Shown here one piece after another: positions 53,743 to 61,993 of a stretch of DNA of 64,000 nt (position 1 is its first letter; every line of letters begins with the position of its first letter). The DNA is from CADEED01 sp039930985 (GTDB lineage Bacteria; Pseudomonadota; Gammaproteobacteria; Steroidobacterales; Steroidobacteraceae): contig JBDTSV010000155.1 in assembly GCA_039930985.1 (NCBI GenBank), positions 1 through 64,000 of the forward strand, given 5' to 3'. The notes under the pieces were generated by a model that was given only the letters and a program-made list of their open reading frames with translations, made no database searches and was not told the origin of the DNA. A program made the translations under genes and the position numbers.

Positions 53743-54696
53743 CTATGGTCGCGGCTGGTTGTCCGACATCGGCATTCCGTAGACGCCGCAAGGCGGCTGG
53801 CAGTCACCGTTCATTTCGAGCTGCAGGCCGAAACGTTCGGCGAGCAGTTTGGTCACGCCCTGGCGCAGGGCGTAGGGGTCGAAATCCTCTGGCTCGGGAA
53901 TCGCCGCGGTCGCACGCAGGTCGTAGAGCGGTGTGAGCAACCACGAATTCGCCTCGGGATCGTGCTCCGAGTTCATCTGGTCGCTGTAAACCGAGAAGTA
54001 GCTGATTCCATAGGCGAGCGCCACGAGATTGCGGATGTTCACGTTGCGCACGGTCACGCCGTGGGCGTCGACGTCGATCTGATACTTCCACACATTCCTC
54101 GGGGGTGCCTCCGTGAGCTTCAGGCTCGCATGGCGCAGCGCCTGTGCATTGGCGGCGATCCGCTCGAGGTGGCGCAGCCGATGGTCAACGGCGCCACCAA
54201 ACACCGGAACCCAGAAAGCAATGATGGCGCATATCGTGAGCAACGCGGATCTGAAGAACCCGGGACGGGGCGTGATCGCATTCACGTCGAGCCTGCGGCG
54301 CGCCGTTTCCTGCTCGACAAGCTGTCGCTCGATGACGAGGTGGCGCTTCAGCGGAAGTAAGCAGGCGCCGGCACACGCCATGACCAGCAGGAGCGCCGGC
54401 AGAAATTCACTCCCGGCCCAACCGCGGGCGCGGGCCGGCGATGTAAACCGAGTCAGCGCGGCGGCAGTCTCAACGAGCCAGGGAGGCGGCGGAACCGAGG
54501 TGTGTCCGACCGGAAAGCCTATCCACTGTCCGAGCGCAAACAATAGCGCGAAAGGAATCGCGAACTTGAGTGCCGCGATTCGCCACAGCCACAGGCGCAA
54601 TGGCGCGAAGCAATGACGCGCGTTGAGTGCCAGCGCCGCGACGCAGCCGAATATCACGGTCGATTGCCACAGGTGATCGAAGAGCCCGGCGAGCAT
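53743..54696 (-). CDS. M56-like membrane protein lacking the peptidase motif, with DUF3738-like C-terminus
   Basis: This encodes 317 residues from the ATG at 54696, chosen because MLAGLFDHLWQST then aligns with MIAALINHLWQST of the upstream paralogue. Residues 1-75 keep the first two M56 helices, and a helix lies near 165-180. The HExxH peptidase segment present in the paralogue is missing altogether. The C-terminal 130 residues (NIRNLVALAYGISYFSVYSD, DLRATAAIPEPEDFDPYALRQGV) resemble DUF3738 and the same part of the paralogue. It may be a non-catalytic sensor derived by duplication and internal deletion. It starts 9 bases after the paralogue's stop. Confidence 0.7.
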   Translation of the reverse strand: MLAGLFDHLWQSTVIFGCVAALALNARHCFAPLRLWLWRIAALKFAIPFALLFALGQWIGFPVGHTSVPPPPWLVETAAALTRFTSPARARGWAGSEFLPALLLVMACAGACLLPLKRHLVIERQLVEQETARRRLDVNAITPRPGFFRSALLTICAIIAFWVPVFGGAVDHRLRHLERIAANAQALRHASLKLTEAPPRNVWKYQIDVDAHGVTVRNVNIRNLVALAYGISYFSVYSDQMNSEHDPEANSWLLTPLYDLRATAAIPEPEDFDPYALRQGVTKLLAERFGLQLEMNGDCQPPCGVYGMPMSDNQPRP

Positions 54697-54705
54697 CGCC
54701 GTCAA

Positions 54706-56001
54706 CTACCGGCCGCAGGGGGTCTGACAACGCTGGTTCAGGTAGATCTCGAAGCGGAACTGCGACGCCAGCAACTTGTTGGTCAGTTCGCGCAGCGCAT
54801 ATGGGTCGAACTCATCCGGTTCGGCGAGCGGGCCGCGCGCCACGACGCGGATGTCGTAGCGCAGGTCGTCGAGCCATGGCCCGCCCGTGACCTGCGAGGT
54901 CCGCACCCCGTAGACGAAGGCAACGAGGTCGCGCAGCGTGCTGTTGCGAATCACGATGCCATCCGGAGCGGCGACGATTTCCGGCCGCCGCCCCTGGCCG
55001 ACCGCCGCCGGGGCCATGTAGGTGTCGGCGTTTCCCAGCGTGCGTGTGTTGGTCGTGAGCACTTCGTAGCGGTGCGCGGCGCCGGCGAACAGCGGCGCGG
55101 TCGCGACGACCGCCGTCGCGCCTAACAAAGCGATGAATTTCAGCACACCGACCGATGCGGGCTGGCCGGTGCCGAGAATGTAGCGAACGCGGCGCGGCAG
55201 ATCGCCCGATCCGGCGGAGACGAATATCGGCGCGCGCCGGTGGCACTGGCGGCAAACCTCGAGTATGCCGCCCGCGTAGTCGGCGCGATCGTGTCCGTAT
55301 TCGATCACCGCTTCGTCGCAGGCACGTTCCCGCTCTTCGAGCATCTGCCGGCCTATCCACCACACCGCCGGATGGAACCAGAGCAGTGTTTCGACCAATC
55401 GATGCACGTTGGCCTTGAGGTTGTCGCGCCGCGCGATGTGTTCGTGTTCGTGCGCGAGCACCGCGCTCATCTGCGGATCCGACAGTCTCCCGAGCAGCGC
55501 GGCCGGCAGCAACACCACGGGATGAAAGACGCGCGCCACGGCGGGCTCGATATCGGCCTCCGTGACGCACGCATCCAGCAATGAGCCCGGCGCCGGCCGC
55601 GCCGCCCTGGCTATCGAGTCCGCCGTCCGCCATGCCAGCAGCCATCGCAAGCCGAGGAACAGCGCAACGCCCATCCAGATCATGAACACCGCGGCGATTC
55701 CCGCGGAATTCGTCGCCGTTCCAGTCGCCCGCAACGCGCTCGTCGGAGCCACCAGCACGGAGACACTTTGCAGAGCATCTCCGAACAATAGTGGCTGTTC
55801 GGCGGTGCGCGCTGCGGGCAGTCCGATGCATGAGCCGATGAAAAACAACAGCGAGAAAGGCACCAGGAACTTGAGCGAAGCGATTAGCCAGATCGAGTGG
55901 CGCAGCGCCGCGCTGTTGGCGCGCAACATCAGAGTGATCAACCAGGCACCACCGCAAAACAGCGTCGACTGCCACAGGTGGTTGATCAGCGCGGCGATCA
56001 T
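54706..56001 (-). CDS. M56 family (BlaR1-like) membrane metallopeptidase with DUF3738-like sensor
   Basis: This encodes 431 residues. Helices near 1-60 and 100-125 bracket a cytoplasmic peptidase region whose zinc motif is SAVLAHEHEHIARRDNL, with ERERACDEAVI as the third-ligand segment. This is the arrangement by which BlaR1/MecR1 cleaves its repressor. Beyond the last helix (VGVLKFIALLGATAVV) is a periplasmic sensor of about 130 residues (LRDLVAFVYGVRTSQVTGGPWLDDLRYD region, about 350-378), resembling DUF3738, not a penicillin-binding domain. So the ligand is probably not a beta-lactam. Its ATG overlaps the stop of the BlaI-type repressor gene. Confidence 0.85.
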   Translation of the reverse strand: MIAALINHLWQSTLFCGGAWLITLMLRANSAALRHSIWLIASLKFLVPFSLLFFIGSCIGLPAARTAEQPLLFGDALQSVSVLVAPTSALRATGTATNSAGIAAVFMIWMGVALFLGLRWLLAWRTADSIARAARPAPGSLLDACVTEADIEPAVARVFHPVVLLPAALLGRLSDPQMSAVLAHEHEHIARRDNLKANVHRLVETLLWFHPAVWWIGRQMLEERERACDEAVIEYGHDRADYAGGILEVCRQCHRRAPIFVSAGSGDLPRRVRYILGTGQPASVGVLKFIALLGATAVVATAPLFAGAAHRYEVLTTNTRTLGNADTYMAPAAVGQGRRPEIVAAPDGIVIRNSTLRDLVAFVYGVRTSQVTGGPWLDDLRYDIRVVARGPLAEPDEFDPYALRELTNKLLASQFRFEIYLNQRCQTPCGR

Positions 56002-56414
56002 TTGAGCTTGTCCTTGGCGGACGCCGCCTTTGCGCCCGGGTCTTTCGCCGAATGCGCACGCAACAGCTTCTGTGCTTCCTCGATGTCTTCGCTCGAGACC
56101 TTGCCCATCTCCACGAGGTGCGCCATGACCGGGCGCGCGCTGCCGCCAAACAATCCGAGCAATTCCTTGAGTAGGCGGGTCTGCACGGAGGCGCGCGAAG
56201 TGGTGGCTTCGAAGACGTGCGCGTTGCCAATTTTCCGCGTGCGGCGCAACGCGCCTTTCGCTTCGAGCCGGTAAACCATGGTTTGCACGGTGGTGTAGGC
56301 CGGCCGGTCGCGCTTGACGACGGCCTCATGGATCTCGCGGATGGACAGCGAGCCGCGGCTCCACAGCTCGCCCATGATGCGCAGCTCGAGCGCGCTCAGT
56401 TTCGGTTCGGTCAC
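55998..56414 (-). CDS. BlaI/MecI/CopY family transcriptional repressor
   Basis: This encodes 138 residues. The winged helix is KLSALELRIMGELWSRG, SIREIHEAVVKRDRPAYTTVQTMVYRLEAKG and RRTRKIGNAHVFEA. The C-terminal helices used for dimerisation and cleavage follow (LVEMGKVSSEDIEEAQKLL), then a Lys/Ala-rich tail (AKDPGAKAASAKDKLK). It shares an ATGA overlap with the M56 gene, the usual blaI-blaR1 arrangement. It should repress this three-gene operon until the M56 protein responds to its signal. Confidence 0.9.
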   Translation of the reverse strand: MTEPKLSALELRIMGELWSRGSLSIREIHEAVVKRDRPAYTTVQTMVYRLEAKGALRRTRKIGNAHVFEATTSRASVQTRLLKELLGLFGGSARPVMAHLVEMGKVSSEDIEEAQKLLRAHSAKDPGAKAASAKDKLK

Positions 56415-56505
56415 AGGGCCTCCAGTACTACAACTGCGGTCTAGATTATTACATGTGTAGTAGGAATATCAATAGGCCCGCGCGTTGGCAGAGCGAGCAC
56501 TTTGG

Positions 56506-57588
56506 TTAAGCCAGCACCCAGGCGCCAAAGGCCCAACAGAGCAGCGCGTTGCCGGTGGCCATGGTGAAGTCGTCGGTGCCGCGCGGCGAGAAGAGCTCGA
56601 GCAGGGTGTTGGAGAGCGAGATCGCCGCTGCCAGCGCGAAAAAGCTCGGCGGAAGCTCGTTGGCCCACACGATCGCCGTGCAGAACACCAGTGAGCCGGC
56701 GAACCCGGCCAGCGTGCCGGCGATCGATTTGCGATTGACGTCGCCGATGCCGCGAACCCGGATGCTCTGCCGGCCATAGATGGAGCCGGCGACCTCGGCC
56801 AGGGTGTCGCAGATCATGTACGAGCCCCAGATCAGCGCGAACACGGCGGCGAACTGCTGTGGAGTGTAGAGCGTCGCCATCTGCGTGCCGATCGGCACGA
56901 GGATGAACTTGAACAGACTCCACAGCGTGATGATGAGCAGACAGTTCGCACGCGCGAGCGTGCCGTCCATCACGCGCGATTGCGGGCCGTAGATGGTAGC
57001 GCTGAGGAAATTGCTGACGTAGAACAGCGCAACGAAAATCCAGCCGGTGATCACGCCGTCGAGCAGGTTGTTCTTGAGGAACGCAGTGGCAAAGCCGGCG
57101 GGGTGGTTAGCCGCCACCTGCGTGTAGAGATAATAGAAGCCGGCGAGGCCCAGGGTCATGAAGCGCCCGCGCCGGCCGATCATGTCGACGATACGGATGC
57201 GGCGCTCCGAATGGCGCGCGAGCAGGGTATTGACCTCGAATGGTTCCTTCATGCGCGAGGAGAACGCTGCGCGCCGTTCTTCCTTACTGAAACCGGCAAC
57301 GGATTTGAGCAGCAGATTCTTGATGCCGTACCACACCGTGCCCCACAGCACGTTGAAGAACAGGATGCCGAACAGCACCTGGCCGACGGCCCTTGCATTC
57401 AAGGTGCGCATGCCCGCGATCGAGTCGCCGAATCCCGTGAAGTATGCGACGACGCAGAAGGTCGTCAGCGCGATGTTGATCAGCAGCGCAGACTTGAAGA
57501 CGCGCGCCGCGATGCGTTGGCGGCCCGCAAGCGGCGTCATCGGCCAGGGCGCGGGCACGATCGGTGTGATCGTCGTTGGTGAGTTCAT
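56506..57588 (-). CDS. Multi-pass membrane protein, C-terminus like CTP-dependent lipid kinases or cytidylyltransferases
   Basis: This encodes 360 residues with about eight hydrophobic helices. The C-terminal third has SYMICDTLAEVAGSIYGRQSIRVRGIGDVNRKSIAGTLAGFAGS (positions about 249-292). That resembles the conserved segment of phytol/dolichol kinases and phosphatidate cytidylyltransferases, in which an Asp-rich loop, a Gly and a KS/KT-GSLAG stretch bind CTP and metal. The N-terminal 230 residues are not recognisable. It follows the FAD reductase gene by 18 bases on the same strand and is probably co-transcribed. The lipid substrate is unknown. Confidence 0.55.
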   Translation of the reverse strand: MNSPTTITPIVPAPWPMTPLAGRQRIAARVFKSALLINIALTTFCVVAYFTGFGDSIAGMRTLNARAVGQVLFGILFFNVLWGTVWYGIKNLLLKSVAGFSKEERRAAFSSRMKEPFEVNTLLARHSERRIRIVDMIGRRGRFMTLGLAGFYYLYTQVAANHPAGFATAFLKNNLLDGVITGWIFVALFYVSNFLSATIYGPQSRVMDGTLARANCLLIITLWSLFKFILVPIGTQMATLYTPQQFAAVFALIWGSYMICDTLAEVAGSIYGRQSIRVRGIGDVNRKSIAGTLAGFAGSLVFCTAIVWANELPPSFFALAAAISLSNTLLELFSPRGTDDFTMATGNALLCWAFGAWVLA

Positions 57589-57606
57589 GGCTCTAAACGA
57601 ACGGAC

Positions 57607-58896
57607 TCAGGGTTTTTCGACAGCGACTTCACGTAAAGGCACGGCGTCATCGACGAGTTGGCGACGATCCGGGCGAAACCGCGCCGGGATCAGCTTGCGC
57701 GCTGCCATCTGATCCTTGGTGTGGTTGATGGTTTCCACGGCGACGAGCTCGCCGGCCTTTAGATAGCATACGCTGAACGCGCGGGTGGACGGATCGCCGC
57801 GCACGATCACCTCGTCGTAGCCGACGGCCAAGCCGACGATCACCATCTTGAGATCGAACTGGTCCGACCAGAACCACGGCACCTTGTCGTGCACGGTGGC
57901 AATGCCGAGCATGTTCAATGCTGCGCTGGTGCCTTGTTCGAACGCGTTGTCCACGGATTCCAGCCGTACGCGCATGCCGTAGTGGATGCTCGGGTGCCGG
58001 GCGCAATCGCCCGCGGCCCAGATGTGCGAATCGGAGGTGCGGCAATACTCGTCGACGACGATGCCATGCTCGCAGTCGAGGCCCGCATCGCGCGCCAGCG
58101 CATCCGTGCCGACCACGCCGATGGCCACCAGTACGAAGTCGGCGGGAATGTCGCGGCCATCGGCCAGCCGGACCGAGGCGACGCGGGAAAAGGGGACAGA
58201 TCTATTTTCCGCAGCGGAAAATAGATCTGTCCCCTTTTCCCCGCCGATCAGGGAATGCAGTCGCACGTTGCAATGAATCTTCACGCCGTGTCGGGCGTGT
58301 TCGGCTTCATAGAACTGCGAAACCAACGGCGCCACGACCCGGTTCATCACGCGGTCGGCAGCTTCGAGCACCGTCACGTCCAGCCCGGCTTCACAACACG
58401 TGGCCGCCACTTCGAGCCCGATATACCCGCCACCGATGATGACCGCCCGCCGACCTGGCGAGAGCTCGGCTCGCAACCGGTCGACATCGGCGAAAGTTCG
58501 AAGGTAGTGGACTCCGGCAAGCGTAGCTCCCGGAACGGTCAGCAGTCGCGGGTGGCTGCCGGTTGCCAGGAGCAGGCGGTCGTAATCCACGGCGGAGCCA
58601 TCGGCGATCCCGACACGTTGGCGCACGCGGTCGATGCTGACGGCGGGGAAGCCGAGCCGCACGTCAACGCCGTGATCGGCATAGTGGGCGGCGTGACGGA
58701 TGATCAGGCGATCGCGCTCGAGTGCCCCGGCGAGAAATTTCTTCGACAGCGGCGGTCGCTGATAGGGCAGTAGCGACTCGTCGCCGATCAAAGTGATGAG
58801 TCCGGTGTGCCCGCGCTTGCGCAGGGTTTCCGCCGCTTGCGCTGCGGCCTGTCCGGCGCCGACTATGGCGATGCGCTTTGCGAGGTTGTCAGTCAT
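57607..58896 (-). CDS. FAD-dependent ferredoxin/rubredoxin-reductase-like oxidoreductase with palindromic insertion
   Basis: This encodes 429 residues from the ATG at 58896. It has the pattern of NADH-dependent ferredoxin reductases: FAD motif IAIVGAGQAAAQAAETLR, active region LPYQRPPLSKKFL, ATG motif LLLATGSHPR, NAD motif VIIGGGYIGLEVAATC and second FAD motif SHIWAAGDCA. The C-terminal domain follows (FWSDQFDLKMVIVGL). Residues 219-238 (GEKGTDLFSAAENRSVPFS and the flanking bases) are encoded by a 57-base perfect palindrome that sits where relatives have a 1-3-residue turn between two strands. The frame is kept, so the protein gains a 19-residue loop. The partner ferredoxin is not in the window. 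Confidence 0.88.
   Translation of the reverse strand: MTDNLAKRIAIVGAGQAAAQAAETLRKRGHTGLITLIGDESLLPYQRPPLSKKFLAGALERDRLIIRHAAHYADHGVDVRLGFPAVSIDRVRQRVGIADGSAVDYDRLLLATGSHPRLLTVPGATLAGVHYLRTFADVDRLRAELSPGRRAVIIGGGYIGLEVAATCCEAGLDVTVLEAADRVMNRVVAPLVSQFYEAEHARHGVKIHCNVRLHSLIGGEKGTDLFSAAENRSVPFSRVASVRLADGRDIPADFVLVAIGVVGTDALARDAGLDCEHGIVVDEYCRTSDSHIWAAGDCARHPSIHYGMRVRLESVDNAFEQGTSAALNMLGIATVHDKVPWFWSDQFDLKMVIVGLAVGYDEVIVRGDPSTRAFSVCYLKAGELVAVETINHTKDQMAARKLIPARFRPDRRQLVDDAVPLREVAVEKP
58185..58241. repeat. 57-bp perfect palindrome (REP-like) inserted in frame
   Basis: Two 28-base arms, 58185-58212 and 58214-58241, are exact reverse complements around a single base at 58213. The arm reads gggaaaaggggacagatcta and continues ttttccgc. 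It lies inside the FAD reductase gene and adds 19 codons with no stop. The core GGGGACAGA...TCTGTCCCC recurs in shorter intergenic palindromes of this window. Similar GGGGACAG elements in other proteobacteria go with REP-associated tyrosine (IS200-like) transposases; no such transposase is in view. Confidence 0.85.
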
Positions 58897-59052
58897 CCCG
58901 TCCACACCCTATAGATAAGAGAGAGCCCGGAGCTGATGATCCCCGCACCATTGTTGGGCGAACGAAGATCAGTCGCGCTAAATTAGTGCCAGAGAAAACG
59001 CCGCCCAGATGGCCAATATCGAAATTGCCGCGTTTGTGCGCTTTCGGGATAC

Positions 59053-59068
59053 TGGCACGGAAGGTGCA
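59053..59068 (+). promoter_or_regulatory. Sigma-54 promoter of glnK-amtB
   Basis: The sequence TGGCACGGAAGGTGCA fits the -24/-12 consensus TGGCAC-N5-TTGCA in all but one of the fixed positions (G for the first T of the -12 element), with the invariant GG and GC at the right 10-base spacing. It lies 62 bases before the glnK start, and the predicted start of transcription is about 59079. GCACC-N6-GGGCG at 58945-58960 is a weak candidate for an NtrC site. Confidence 0.75.
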
Positions 59069-59129
59069 CAACGATTAAGGCTCGCCGACGTCGGCGTCCA
59101 GATTCACAAAAGAATTGGGAGATAACGAA

Positions 59130-59468
59130 ATGAAATTGGTCACCGCCATCATCAAGCCTTTCAAACTCGACGACGTGCGTGCGGCGCTGTCAGAGATAGG
59201 CGTTTCCGGCATGACGGTGACGGAGGTGAAGGGCTTTGGTCGCCAGCGCGGCCACACTGAGCTCTATCGCGGCGCCGAGTACGTCGTGGACTTCGTCCCG
59301 AAAACCAAAATCGAAGTTGCTGTGCGCAGCGACCTCACCGACCAAGTGGTGGAGGCGATCCTCAAGGCCGCCAAGACCGGCAAGGTTGGCGACGGCAAGA
59401 TTTTCATCACCGATATCGATCGCGTCATCCGTATCCGTACGGGCGAGACGGATAACAGCGCTTTGTAA
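59130..59468 (+). CDS. glnK: PII nitrogen regulatory protein
   Basis: This encodes 112 residues, the exact PII length, from the ATG at 59130 with GGGAG upstream. The trimer signals nitrogen status by binding ATP/ADP and 2-oxoglutarate. The T-loop with uridylylated Tyr51 is GHTELYRGAEYVVDFVPK; the B-loop is TGKVGDGKIF; the C-loop is VIRIRTGETDNSAL. It is followed after 190 bases by amtB and preceded by a sigma-54 promoter, the usual glnK-amtB arrangement, so GlnK rather than GlnB is the better name. It should plug the AmtB channel when ammonium is plentiful. Confidence 0.92.
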   Translation: MKLVTAIIKPFKLDDVRAALSEIGVSGMTVTEVKGFGRQRGHTELYRGAEYVVDFVPKTKIEVAVRSDLTDQVVEAILKAAKTGKVGDGKIFITDIDRVIRIRTGETDNSAL

Positions 59469-59658
59469 CGCGCGATCGAAGCCGATCATCTGTTGATGTA
59501 CGACGGCCTGCTGCCCTTCCGGCGGCAGGCCATCGATTCGATGTGTAGTGCTGACAGCTAACAAGAATTTCTGTAATTTCAGGCAGCGGGCCGGCGTTTA
59601 AATTCGTGGTGCAAGCCACTGAAAACCGCCTTCCCGCCGGATGCGAGGGGTTAGAAAG

Positions 59659-60963
59659 ATGAGAGCTCTATCTATCCGGGTGCCGGCGGCGCTCGGCTTG
59701 CTGCTGTGTCCGTTATTTTCCCTGGCGCAGGACACCGCGCCAGCCGCCGACACCGGCGACACCGCCTGGCTCATCACGGCCACCGCGCTCGTACTCTTCA
59801 TGACGATTCCCGGACTCGCGTTGTTCTACGCGGGCCTGGTGCGGTCGAAGAACGTGCTGTCGATCCTGATCCAGTGTTTCGCCATCACCTGCGTGGTCTC
59901 ACTGGTCTGGCTCACCGCCGGCTACTCACTGACGTTCGGCGACGGCGGATCGACGCAAGGTTTCATCGGCAACCTCGACAAGGTGTTTCTCCAGGGCGTG
60001 ACGCGCGCATCGATCTCGGGAACGGTGCCTGAAACCGTATTCGTCATGTTCCAGATGACCTTCGCCATCATCACGCCCGCGCTGGTCATCGGCGGTTTCG
60101 CCGAACGCATGCGCTTCTCGGCGGTGCTTGGCTTCACCGTGTTGTGGCTGCTGTTCGTCTACGTGCCCATCGCGCACTGGGTATGGGGCGGCGGTTGGCT
60201 CGCACAGCTGGGCGTCATGGATTTCGCCGGCGGCATAGTCGTGCACGTGACCGCGGGTGTCGCCGCGCTGGTGTGCGCCCTGGTACTTGGACGCCGACGC
60301 GGTTTTCCGCACACCGCGATGGCGCCGCACAGCCTGCCGTACGCAGTCGCGGGCGCGGGCATGTTGTGGGTGGGCTGGTTCGGTTTCAACGCGGGCAGTG
60401 CGCTGGCCGCGAACGGCTCGGCCGGCATGGCCATGCTGACCACGCACATGGGCGCTTCCGCAGGCGCGCTCGCCTGGATGTGCGTCGAGTGGAAAAAGTA
60501 CGGCAAGCCTTCGATGTTGGGCGTGGTCACCGGAATGGTCGCCGGACTCGGCACCATCACTCCGGCGTCGGGCTTCGTCGGCCCGATGGGCGCGGTGGCC
60601 ATCGGCCTGATCGCCGGCGTGGTGTGTTTCTTTGCGACGCAGATTCTCAAGCGCAAGCTGCACATCGACGATTCGCTCGACGTCTCGCCGGTGCACGGCG
60701 TGGGTGGTGTCATCGGTAGTTTGCTCACGGGTGTGTTCGGCGCCGCGTGGCTCGGCGGCACGGGATTCAGCCTCGGACATGACGTCACCACGCAATTGGG
60801 GGTCCAGGCGCTCGGCGTCATCGCTGCCGCAACCTGGTGCGGTGGCCTCACCTGGGTGATCCTCAAGTTTCTCGACATCGTGGTGGGATTGCGCGTCGCC
60901 GAAGAGCACGAGACCGAAGGGCTCGATCTCGCCGAACACGGCGAGCGGGGTTACTCTCCTTAA
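59659..60963 (+). CDS. amtB: Ammonium transporter
   Basis: This encodes 434 residues from the ATG at 59659, with GAGGGG upstream. A signal peptide (LGLLLCPLFSLAQ) precedes 11 membrane helices. The pore residues are visible: the Phe/Trp gate regions, the two conserved His in VVHVTAGVAALV and VSPVHGVGGVIGS, and the AmtB signature GAGMLWVGWFGFNAGSALAA. It carries ammonium/ammonia into the cell under nitrogen limitation. It lies downstream of glnK, probably in the same sigma-54 transcript. Confidence 0.95.
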   Translation: MRALSIRVPAALGLLLCPLFSLAQDTAPAADTGDTAWLITATALVLFMTIPGLALFYAGLVRSKNVLSILIQCFAITCVVSLVWLTAGYSLTFGDGGSTQGFIGNLDKVFLQGVTRASISGTVPETVFVMFQMTFAIITPALVIGGFAERMRFSAVLGFTVLWLLFVYVPIAHWVWGGGWLAQLGVMDFAGGIVVHVTAGVAALVCALVLGRRRGFPHTAMAPHSLPYAVAGAGMLWVGWFGFNAGSALAANGSAGMAMLTTHMGASAGALAWMCVEWKKYGKPSMLGVVTGMVAGLGTITPASGFVGPMGAVAIGLIAGVVCFFATQILKRKLHIDDSLDVSPVHGVGGVIGSLLTGVFGAAWLGGTGFSLGHDVTTQLGVQALGVIAAATWCGGLTWVILKFLDIVVGLRVAEEHETEGLDLAEHGERGYSP

Positions 60964-60988
60964 ACCCTCTGATTTGCTGGAGTAGCCC

Positions 60989-61966
60989 ATGCCACGCGCC
61001 ATCCGCATTCACGAAACCGGCGGACCCGAGGTCATGCGCTTCGAAGAGGTCGAGGTCGATGCACCTGCGGCGGGTGAAGTGCAACTGCACCACACCGCAA
61101 TCGGACTCAACTTCATCGACGTCTACGATCGCTCGGGGTTGTATCCGCAGAAATCGATGCCGGCCGGGCTCGGACGCGAGGCGGCTGGAGTCGTCACGGC
61201 CGTCGGCAGACAAGCGCGCGGCTTCAAGGTCGGCGATCGCGTCGGCTACGTGCACAACGTCCCCGGTTCGTACTCCGAGTTGCGCAATGTGCCCGCCGCG
61301 CCGTTGGTGAAAATCCCCGCCGGCGTCAGCGATGAACAGGCGGCCGTGCTCATGCTCAAGGGCATGACGGTCTGCTATCTACTTCGGTACACGCACAAAG
61401 TGCAGCACGGCGATGTCATCGTGCTGCACGCGGCCGCCGGTGGCCTCGGACTGATGCTTTCGCAGTGGGCGAAGGCGCTGGGCGTCACGGTGATCGGCAT
61501 CGTCGGTAATGACGACAAGGCCAGGCTCGCGAAAAAGAACGGCTGCAAGCACGTGCTGGTGCGCGGCCGCGATGACGTCGTGGCCGCGGTGCGAAAGCTC
61601 ACGAAGGGCGTAGGCGCCGATGTGGTTTACGACTCGGTCGGAAAAGACACCTTCTTCGAATCGCTCGACTGCCTGCGTCGGCGCGGGCACATGGTGAGCT
61701 TCGGTAATGCGTCGGGGCCGGTGGCGCCATTCGTGCCGGCGGAGCTCGCCAAGCGTGGATCGTTGACGCTCACGCGGCCGACTCTGTATGACTACACGGC
61801 GACGCGCGCGGATCTCGAAAGTGTTGCGCGCGAAACCTTCGCCGCGGTGAAGAAGAAGTGGGTCAAGGTGTCGATCAACCAGCGCTGCAAACTGGCCGAT
61901 GCGGCGCAGGCGCACCGTGATCTCGAGTCGCGCAAGACCACCGGTGCGACGATCCTGATCCCCTGA
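60989..61966 (+). CDS. qor: NADPH:quinone oxidoreductase (MDR family)
   Basis: This encodes 325 residues, the usual Qor length. It reduces quinones with NADPH and lacks the zinc ligands of alcohol dehydrogenases. Motifs are HHTAIGLNFIDVYDRSGLYP, GREAAGVVTAVG, the NADPH-binding HAAAGGLGLMLSQWAK and GADVVYDSVGKDTF. It is 25 bases after amtB and ends just before a palindromic terminator region shared with the convergent M56 gene. Confidence 0.92.
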   Translation: MPRAIRIHETGGPEVMRFEEVEVDAPAAGEVQLHHTAIGLNFIDVYDRSGLYPQKSMPAGLGREAAGVVTAVGRQARGFKVGDRVGYVHNVPGSYSELRNVPAAPLVKIPAGVSDEQAAVLMLKGMTVCYLLRYTHKVQHGDVIVLHAAAGGLGLMLSQWAKALGVTVIGIVGNDDKARLAKKNGCKHVLVRGRDDVVAAVRKLTKGVGADVVYDSVGKDTFFESLDCLRRRGHMVSFGNASGPVAPFVPAELAKRGSLTLTRPTLYDYTATRADLESVARETFAAVKKKWVKVSINQRCKLADAAQAHRDLESRKTTGATILIP

Positions 61967-61989
61967 GAAATGGGGACATTCCCCATTTC
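61967..61989. repeat. GAAATGGGGA palindrome
   Basis: A perfect inverted repeat, gaaatgggga and tccccatttc around the centre cat, begins 1 base after the qor stop. It has the same GGGGAC core as the palindromes at 8894, 42468 and 58185. Confidence 0.55.
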
Positions 61990-61993
61990 CTGG

